A program made the translations under genes and the position numbers. A stretch of DNA of 9,915 nucleotides, taken from NCBI GenBank assembly GCA_003157575.1, contig PMKA01000176.1, positions 1 through 9,915 of the forward strand, read 5' to 3'. Below are positions 4,636 through 9,915 of the stretch, one piece after another. This DNA is from Opitutia bacterium (GTDB taxonomy: Bacteria > Verrucomicrobiota > Verrucomicrobiia > Opitutales > Opitutaceae). The notes beneath the pieces were generated by a model. That model ran no database searches, was not told where the DNA came from, and saw only the letters and a list, made by a program, of their open reading frames with translations. Position 1 is the first letter of the stretch, and each line of letters starts with the position of its first letter.

Positions 4636-5454
4636 TCAGCCCAGTGCCGCCGGCTTGGGCGGTTTCGGCAGTCCGGTGTCCTTGAGCGCCACGCCGCTTA
4701 CGCCGAGGCGCGCCGATTCCACCAGCAACTGCGCCAGTTTCCGGGCGGCCGCGGCGGGCGGCAGTCCCTCCGGCCTGATGTTCGAGACGCAGTTGCGATC
4801 GGCATCCGTCCTGTCCGCACGCGGCTCAAAGGTGAAGTAGGCGCCCAGGCTGTCGGGCGAGCCGAGCCCGGGACGCTCGCCCAGCAGCATGAGCGTGTGG
4901 CGGGCGCCAAGCAGCCGGCCCACTTCGTCCTGCAATTTCACCCGGCCATACGGCACGATCAAAATCGGGAACAACGACCAGCCCGCGCCCTGCAGCTCCT
5001 CGACGAGCGGCACAATTGCGGCGACCGCGTGGCGTTCCGCGGCCTGCGCCGCAAGGCCGTCGGACACAAGGATCGCCAGATCGCGATGTCCCCAGCCGGT
5101 GGCCAGCTCCTGCAGCCGCTGCCGCGAGGCGTCGTCGAGCCTTCGTCCGAGATCCGGCCTGATTAAAAACGTCCGGCGGTCGGAGGCAGAGGTGGCGAGA
5201 CTGCACGACGCCAGTCCGTGTCTCTTCAAATCCCGCTCAAGACCGCCGGCATTGAACGCCGACTGAACGGCATCGCGGGCGCGCGCATGCGCCAGGCGAA
5301 AATCGAGCAGCGAACCTGTCCGAAGGCTGCCGCCCGCGCGGCCCAGCGCCACCCGGGCGCTCGTGAATCCGGCCAGCTCCAGCCACGGATCGCGCCCGTC
5401 CGGACCGGCCGGGGCATCGGCGTTGACGGCAGGCGTTGGATCAGTCGTTTCCAT
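4636..5454 (-). CDS. eutC: Ethanolamine ammonia-lyase small subunit
   Basis: EutC, 272 residues, with EutB forms the AdoCbl-dependent lyase that turns ethanolamine into acetaldehyde and ammonia. Family segments are visible: 'LAHARARDAV' (55-63 region), 'FLIRPDLGRRL' (96-106), 'ILVSDGLAAQA' (128-138), 'PYGRVKLQDEVG' (168-179), 'LLGERPGLGSPDSLGAYF' (190-207) and 'DADRNCVSNIRPEG' (217-230). The ATG at 5454 lies inside the end of eutB (14-bp overlap, different frame), which suggests coupled translation. The open frame reaches 5670, but that part is eutB read out of frame. The N-terminus is Pro/Ala-rich rather than an amphipathic targeting helix as in enterobacterial EutC, and the C-terminus adds a short proline-rich tail. 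No eutA reactivase is nearby. Confidence 0.96.
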   Translation of the reverse strand: METTDPTPAVNADAPAGPDGRDPWLELAGFTSARVALGRAGGSLRTGSLLDFRLAHARARDAVQSAFNAGGLERDLKRHGLASCSLATSASDRRTFLIRPDLGRRLDDASRQRLQELATGWGHRDLAILVSDGLAAQAAERHAVAAIVPLVEELQGAGWSLFPILIVPYGRVKLQDEVGRLLGARHTLMLLGERPGLGSPDSLGAYFTFEPRADRTDADRNCVSNIRPEGLPPAAAARKLAQLLVESARLGVSGVALKDTGLPKPPKPAALG

Positions 5455-6823
5455 GTGCAAGGAGCGCGTGGCCGCGGCCAACCGGCAGCAGTCGGCGCCC
5501 GTCGGAGACGATCCGCATCTTCTCCAGCCAGGCTTCGAACTCCGGGGCCGGCCGCAGCCCAAGCACCTGCCGGAGATAATGGCTGTCGTGAAACGAGGTG
5601 GACTGGTACCCGAGCATGATGTCGTCCGCTCCGGGCACGCCCATGATGTAGTTGCATCCCGCCACCCCAAGCAGGGTCAGCAGCGTGTCCATGTCGTCCT
5701 GATCGGCCTCGGCGTGATTGGTGTAACAGACGTCGACGCCCATCGGAAGGCCGAGGAGCTTGCCGCAAAAATGGTCTTCCAGACCCGCCCGGATGATCTG
5801 CTTGCCGTCATACAGGTACTCGGGGCCGATGAAGCCGACCACGGTGTTGACCAGCAGCGGATCGAAGCGGCGGGCGACCGCATAGGCGCGCGCCTCCAGC
5901 GTCTGCTGGTCGACGCCGTGGTGCGCGCCGGCCGAAAGCGCCGAACCCTGGCCCGTCTCGAAATACATGACGTTGCGGCCGACGGTGCCCCGCCCGAGGG
6001 CAAGCGCGGCCGCCTGCGCCTCGGCCAGCAACGCCAGGGTGACTCCAAAGCTTTTGTTGGCGGCCTCGGTGCCGGCGATCGACTGGAATATCAGGTCAAC
6101 CGGCGCCCCGTGGCGGAGCGCCTGCAGCTGCGTGGTCACGTGCGCCAGCACGCACGATTGGGTTGGGATCTCGTATTTGCGGATGAGTTCGTCGAGCATC
6201 CGCAACAACGTCTCCACGGCAGGCACGCTGTCGGTCGCCGGGTTGATGCCGATGACAGCGTCGCCGCATCCGTAGAGCAGGCCGTCGAGGATCGCGGCCG
6301 CGATGCCCTTCGGATCGTCCGTCGGATGGTTGGGCTGCAGCCGCACGGCGAGCCTTCCCGGCAGCCCGAGCGTGCAACGAAACGCGGTCACGACCCGGCG
6401 CTTCTGCGCCACGAGGATGAGATCCTGATTGCTCATCAGCTTCGCCACCGCCGCCACCATCTCCGGAGTCAGCCCCGGGCCGAGCGCCGCAAGCACACCG
6501 CCGTCTGTTTCGTAACGCAGAAGCCAGTCGCGAAAACCGCCGACTGTCAGCCCTTCCACCGGGGCAAAGGCCGGTGCGTCGTGGGTGTCGACGATCAACC
6601 GGGTGATCTCATCGTCTTCGTACGGCACGAGCGGCTCCTGGAGAAACTGCCTCAGCGGAACGTCGGCAAGGCATTGCTGCGCGGCGACGCGTTCCTCCGC
6701 AGAGGCCGCCGCCACGCCCGCAAGCTCGTCGCCGGAACGGCGCGGCGTCGCCTTCGCCATCAATTCGCGCAACGAGCCGAAGTGGTGGCTGTGCGCACCG
6801 ACGGTGCAGGACCAGTGGGACAT
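5441..6823 (-). CDS. eutB: Ethanolamine ammonia-lyase large subunit
   Basis: EutB is the catalytic TIM-barrel subunit of the AdoCbl-dependent lyase. The 460-residue protein matches the enterobacterial family along its length. Residues corresponding to the known active site are present: R161 and Q163 in 'AVRLQPN', N194 in 'IGINP', E289 in 'YFETGQGSALSAG' and D364 in 'MGVDVCYTNHADADQ-like' context (here AEADQ). 'RSGDELAGVAAAS', 'TQSCVLAHVTTQ', 'VNTVVGFIGPEYLY' and 'AGCNYIMGVPGADDIML' are also typical. The ATG at 6823 is chosen; an in-frame TTG at 6862 would add 13 unconserved residues. No good Shine-Dalgarno is seen. It follows the permease by 60 bp and overlaps eutC by 14 bp, so permease-eutB-eutC looks like one operon. 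Confidence 0.97.
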   Translation of the reverse strand: MSHWSCTVGAHSHHFGSLRELMAKATPRRSGDELAGVAAASAEERVAAQQCLADVPLRQFLQEPLVPYEDDEITRLIVDTHDAPAFAPVEGLTVGGFRDWLLRYETDGGVLAALGPGLTPEMVAAVAKLMSNQDLILVAQKRRVVTAFRCTLGLPGRLAVRLQPNHPTDDPKGIAAAILDGLLYGCGDAVIGINPATDSVPAVETLLRMLDELIRKYEIPTQSCVLAHVTTQLQALRHGAPVDLIFQSIAGTEAANKSFGVTLALLAEAQAAALALGRGTVGRNVMYFETGQGSALSAGAHHGVDQQTLEARAYAVARRFDPLLVNTVVGFIGPEYLYDGKQIIRAGLEDHFCGKLLGLPMGVDVCYTNHAEADQDDMDTLLTLLGVAGCNYIMGVPGADDIMLGYQSTSFHDSHYLRQVLGLRPAPEFEAWLEKMRIVSDGRRLLPVGRGHALLAHGND

Positions 6824-6883
6824 GGGCGGTGGCAGCTCACGGGAGACGGGCAGCCGTGTCAACGAGCCGCCCGGCCCTGCAGG

Positions 6884-8458
6884 CTACTCCCTCTCCGGAG
6901 CCGTGAAGACACCCACCGGTGTGAGCCTTCCGCCGGAGGTCGCAGGCTCGGCCGCGATCGAAGTGACTGGCGGTCCCTTGAAGACGCGCCTTACGCCCGC
7001 CCACCAGGCGACCGTGAGCACGCCGACGGCGACAAGGGTGACCGTGAGGACCTGGTCGTTCGGCGGCTGCACTCCGATCCAGACCAGCACCAGCACCCCG
7101 GCCACCGCCACCACCGCCAGCGATTTGAAGACTCCGGCGCCGAGATTGAACGGCCCCATCTTCGTCCATTTCTTTCCGAAGGTGAAGAAGCCCGCGATGG
7201 TCGGCATGACGTAGGAAATGTAGAGGAAGATCACGCACGCCGCGGTGAGCGTCGAGTAGGCGGGCGCATACAGGGTCGAGGCAATGGCGAGCGCGGCCGT
7301 TGTCCAGATTGCGACGACCGGGGTCTTCCACTTTGGCGACACCTTGCGCAATGAACCCGAGGCGGGAAGACCGCCGTCGCGGGAGAACGCGTAGATCATC
7401 CGCGAGGTCGAGGTGACGCAGGCCAGGCCGCAGAGGTAGTTGGAAACGACGATGCCCACCCACAGGACCTTGCCAAACGTCCCGGGAAGGACCTGGTCCA
7501 TCAGCCACGGAAAGATGTTGCCGCCCTGCTTTGCGCCGTCGGCCAGGCTCGGCAGCGCGATGACAAACGCGGAGACCATGACCCAGCCGAAAATCCCGGA
7601 CAGATAGACCGAACGCAGCAGGCCCTTTGGCACGTTGCGCGCGGCGTCAACGGTTTCCTCGGACGTGTGGGCGGAGGCGTCGTAACCCGTGATCGTGTAG
7701 ATCGGCCACATGAGACCGAGCAGAAACATGACGCCGATGCCCGGGTTGCCCGGCCAGACGTCGCCGCCGGTTGCGCCGCTGAAATTGGTGAAGGTAAACA
7801 GGCGCCCGAAATCATGTGTCGGCGCAAAGATGAACATCGCGAGCGTGAGGATGATCGCCACCACGAAGATCAGGTAGCCGCTGAAATCGGTCAGAACCGT
7901 CGTGGCCCGGATTCCAAAGTGATTGAACAGGGCCTGCGTCACCGTGATCGCGATCACCCCGATCGCCTGGTGGACAAGGGTGAGTTTCGACGGATCGATT
8001 CCAAACATCGGCCCGATGAAATTCACAAACAGAGTGTACGCGCCGACGTTGACCGCGGCGGTCACGAAGATCAGACCGCCGAGGTTGAACCACGCGGTTG
8101 CCCATCCCCATCCTTTTCCGCCGAGTATCGAGCTCCAGTGATAAAGCCCGCCGGCGGTGGGGAAGGCCGAGGCGATCTGCGCCATGCACAGCGCGACGAG
8201 GAAACAAAACCCGACGCCCACCGGCCAGACGATGCCCGCAGCCGCGCCGCCCACGGCGCTCACCCCAAGCTGCAGCGAAGTGATGCCTCCGGCGAGGATG
8301 CAGATGATCGAGAACGATATCGCAAAGTTGGAGAATCCGCTCATCCGCCGCAGGAGTTCCTGTGCATAACCCATGCTATGGAGGAGCTTGACGTCATCTG
8401 AGACATCGGTCGCCTTCGCGCCGCTGCCGAATTCGCTGTCGTGTTCTTTGCCGGACAT
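6884..8458 (-). CDS. APC-superfamily permease, probably for ethanolamine
   Basis: A 524-residue integral inner-membrane protein with about twelve hydrophobic segments. It resembles the amino acid/choline transporter (ACT) branch of the APC superfamily: 'GYAQELLRRMSGFSNFAISFSI' just before the first membrane helix, 'SAFPTAGGLYHW' (97-108) and 'GYDASAHTSEET' with following 'NVPKG' (258-278). Being first in an operon with eutBC points to ethanolamine as substrate; yeast Hnm1 of this branch carries choline and ethanolamine, so this is plausible. It does not look like the classical Eat ethanolamine permease. The ATG at 8458 (MSGKEHD) gives the usual short polar N-terminus; an ATG at 8533 would add 25 residues (MASAVLFRAC...) that look unlike the family. 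Neither has a clear Shine-Dalgarno. The tail is cytoplasmic and polar. Confidence 0.9.
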   Translation of the reverse strand: MSGKEHDSEFGSGAKATDVSDDVKLLHSMGYAQELLRRMSGFSNFAISFSIICILAGGITSLQLGVSAVGGAAAGIVWPVGVGFCFLVALCMAQIASAFPTAGGLYHWSSILGGKGWGWATAWFNLGGLIFVTAAVNVGAYTLFVNFIGPMFGIDPSKLTLVHQAIGVIAITVTQALFNHFGIRATTVLTDFSGYLIFVVAIILTLAMFIFAPTHDFGRLFTFTNFSGATGGDVWPGNPGIGVMFLLGLMWPIYTITGYDASAHTSEETVDAARNVPKGLLRSVYLSGIFGWVMVSAFVIALPSLADGAKQGGNIFPWLMDQVLPGTFGKVLWVGIVVSNYLCGLACVTSTSRMIYAFSRDGGLPASGSLRKVSPKWKTPVVAIWTTAALAIASTLYAPAYSTLTAACVIFLYISYVMPTIAGFFTFGKKWTKMGPFNLGAGVFKSLAVVAVAGVLVLVWIGVQPPNDQVLTVTLVAVGVLTVAWWAGVRRVFKGPPVTSIAAEPATSGGRLTPVGVFTAPERE

Positions 8459-8776
8459 AGGTTGTGGGTGGTCGCAAACAGCCGGAATACGCCGGCGCGT
8501 GGGACAAGCCCGGAAAAGCACGGCCGATGCCAACAGCGAACCCCTGCGGCCTTCATTAGGGAGTTAAAGCCGACGGCGCTCCTGAACTACTGGCAGAGGC
8601 TTTTCTCGCCTCTCATCCTGGGTGTCGATGAATGGAATCGCTGCCGATTTGGCCTTCGATTCGCGGACAAAATCGGATGATTTCCGGCCATGCGGCCAGC
8701 GAGCAATCCCACGGCTCGCCGGGAAGCTCGCCCTCCAGTTTTGTTGCGGCAGAAGCCGCGCCGGAGACCCGGCGGC
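8459..8776. other. Region without a recognised gene between the permease and the oxidoreductase
   Basis: This 318-bp stretch must hold the promoter of the permease-eutBC operon and the 3' end of the oxidoreductase transcript. A small stem, AGAGGC (8595-8600) with GCCTCT (8608-8613), is visible. A GC-rich imperfect palindrome lies at about 8755-8776, just past the oxidoreductase stop on the minus strand, without a T-run. I see no B12-box (GCCACTG) as expected for a cobalamin riboswitch, no clear -35/-10 pair and no conserved peptide. Open frames through it look like chance. Confidence 0.6.
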
Positions 8777-9805
8777 CTACATTCTGTCGGCGTCGTAGAC
8801 GAGCCCGACCGCCTCGCGCCATTGGTCGAGCGCGGCCATGTTGCCCAGAGTGTCGGCCGTGGTCATCTGCGGCACTTCGCGCCGCCCGGCTGCGAGCGCC
8901 GTCGCGAATGCGTCCGCCTCCAGTGCATAGAGCGGCGGCGCAGCGATCCGGATTTCTTCCGGCGCGGCTGCGCTCGTGTGATGGATGAAGAGGCTCACCG
9001 TGCCCCCTTCCCGGGCCGGTAGCCAGGGCTCCGGCAGGTGCAGCCAGCATTTGCTGCCGCGGATTCGCGCCGAACTGTCCTGCGCGCGCCCGATCCCGCA
9101 CGCGACCCTGGCAACAAGGTCGTTCGCGAACCGCAATGTCGCGTCCGCCGTGACGTCCACGCCCGATTGCGGATGGATACAGGCGGTCCCGTCGACCGTC
9201 ACAGGATTGGCGAACGGCTTCCCCTCCACGGCGCCGGCTATCAGGCGCGCAAAGGAGACGGGATAGCATCCGACATCGAGAATTCCGCCGCCGCCAAGCG
9301 CCTTGTTCCAAAGCCTGGAGTTTGGATCGAACGGGTTGTCGAAACTGAAGGTCGCTTCAATGACGTTGATCCGGCCCAGGACTCCGCTCTTCACCAATTC
9401 GACCACTTTCTCCGTTTGCGGGTGGCACCGATACATGAACGCCTCCATCAGCAGCACTCCGTAGGCGTGCGCCATCTCGATCATCGTCGCCACCTCGCCG
9501 CGGTTCATCGCGAGGGGTTTTTCGCAGAGGACGTGTTTGCCCGCCTTCATCGCGCGGACGGTCCACTCCAGGTGCAGCGGGTGCGGCGTGGCAACGTACA
9601 CGGCCTGCACCTCCCCGTCCGCGAGCAGCCGCTCATACGATCCGTGCGCCCGCGCAATCCCGAATTCCTTTGCAAACCGGTCCGCCGATTCCTGCGTCCG
9701 GCTGCCGACCGCAACCAGCTCTCCCGTCTGCGACGCCGCGACTCCCCGCGTAAATGTCCCGGCGATCGTGCCGGTTCCCAAAACTCCCCAACGCAACTTT
9801 GCCAT
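8777..9805 (-). CDS. Gfo/Idh/MocA-family NAD(P)-dependent oxidoreductase
   Basis: A 342-residue, probably cytoplasmic dehydrogenase. The N-terminal Rossmann domain starts immediately with 'RWGVLGTGTIAGTF' (dinucleotide loop G10-x-G12) and ends with 'HVLCEKPLAM', containing the family's E95-K96-P97 with the catalytic lysine. The C-terminal domain has 'FMYRCHPQTEKV' (H128) and 'GGILDVGCYPVSFAR' (D177, Y181), the pattern of the dihydrodiol/D-xylose dehydrogenase subgroup. The substrate is probably a sugar or cyclic polyol, but it cannot be fixed. No signal peptide is seen, unlike many secreted members. The start at 9805 fits the family; only a poor purine patch precedes it. It shares strand with the eut operon but is separated by 318 bp, so I treat it as independent. 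Confidence 0.94.
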   Translation of the reverse strand: MAKLRWGVLGTGTIAGTFTRGVAASQTGELVAVGSRTQESADRFAKEFGIARAHGSYERLLADGEVQAVYVATPHPLHLEWTVRAMKAGKHVLCEKPLAMNRGEVATMIEMAHAYGVLLMEAFMYRCHPQTEKVVELVKSGVLGRINVIEATFSFDNPFDPNSRLWNKALGGGGILDVGCYPVSFARLIAGAVEGKPFANPVTVDGTACIHPQSGVDVTADATLRFANDLVARVACGIGRAQDSSARIRGSKCWLHLPEPWLPAREGGTVSLFIHHTSAAAPEEIRIAAPPLYALEADAFATALAAGRREVPQMTTADTLGNMAALDQWREAVGLVYDADRM

Positions 9806-9889
9806 ATCCCGAGCTTCGGACGATTCCGGATTTTAGGCAACGCTCGACATGCAGATGGCCTTGAGCCTGCCTGCGGTGTCGCAGACCCT

Positions 9890-9915
9890 GAGCTTGTCGA
9901 ACGGGAGCTTGTCGA
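9890..9915 (+). repeat. 15-bp tandem repeat of the GAGCTTGTCGA type, cut by the window edge
   Basis: GAGCTTGTCGAACGG (9890-9904) is followed by a second copy of its first 11 bases (9905-9915), where the window ends. The preceding CCCTGAGCTTGTCGA resembles the common dispersed intergenic repeat whose complement reads TCGACAAGCTCAGGG. It lies about 85 bp upstream of the oxidoreductase start. Confidence 0.6.

Noticed and set aside
5363..7354. Plus-strand open frame of 663 codons opposite eutB and the permease
   Set aside because: It is the mirror of strongly conserved eutB and permease coding sequence; the protein is Arg/His/Gly-rich without recognisable segments.
8595..8613. Stem AGAGGC/GCCTCT as a terminator
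   Set aside because: Only six base pairs with no T-run on the relevant strand, and it would lie upstream of the permease start rather than after a gene.
8459..8776. Possible cobalamin riboswitch before the AdoCbl-dependent eut operon
   Set aside because: I looked for the B12 box (GCCACTG on the minus strand) and did not find it, nor a convincing multi-stem fold.
9833..9915. Minus-strand frame open from the right edge to a TAA at 9833-9835, possible tail of an upstream gene
   Set aside because: The peptide DKLPFDKLRV... is the translation of the GAGCTTGTCGA tandem repeat, which is normally intergenic; too short to support a gene.

Overview
The window is G+C-rich bacterial chromosome with eight complete protein genes, the first codons of a ninth, one toxin-gene remnant, and many short dispersed repeats between genes. 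The mix of a GxxExxY gene, 10-bp-phased 'ATTCGTGTCC' and 'CTCTGTG' repeats and poor Shine-Dalgarno signals suggests Verrucomicrobiota (Opitutales-like). That is inference from style; no rRNA or other phylogenetic marker is present.

Left part (1-2630, all minus strand). The start of an ABC-transporter ATPase runs off the left edge. To its right is a GxxExxY (PD-(D/E)XK-like) gene set among several copies of a repeat built from 10-bp units; one copy supplies the gene's start codon and first eight residues. Directly upstream lies a two-component pair: a membrane LytS/YehU-type histidine kinase and a LytTR response regulator, overlapping by ATGA.

Centre (2640-4640, plus strand). A repeat-laden intergenic region leads into an isochorismatase-family cysteine hydrolase. 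After it come a REP-like inverted repeat, the C-terminal remnant of a VapC/PIN toxin on the minus strand, and deoC (deoxyribose-phosphate aldolase). deoC ends at a large hairpin facing the convergent eutC gene.

Right part (4636-8458, minus strand). A compact ethanolamine-use operon is transcribed in the order APC-superfamily permease, eutB, eutC. There is no eutA, no microcompartment shell gene and no acetaldehyde dehydrogenase in the window. The permease would import the substrate and the AdoCbl-dependent lyase would split it to acetaldehyde and ammonia. DeoC on the opposite strand also yields acetaldehyde. A stretch without a recognised gene (8459-8776) follows, then a Gfo/Idh/MocA oxidoreductase, and a 15-bp tandem repeat at the right edge.

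I found no clear undescribed multi-gene system. The most unusual parts are the GxxExxY gene whose N-terminus is made of repeat DNA, the number of different repeat families in 10 kb, the toxin remnant abutting deoC, and the pairing of EutBC with a choline/amino-acid-type permease.
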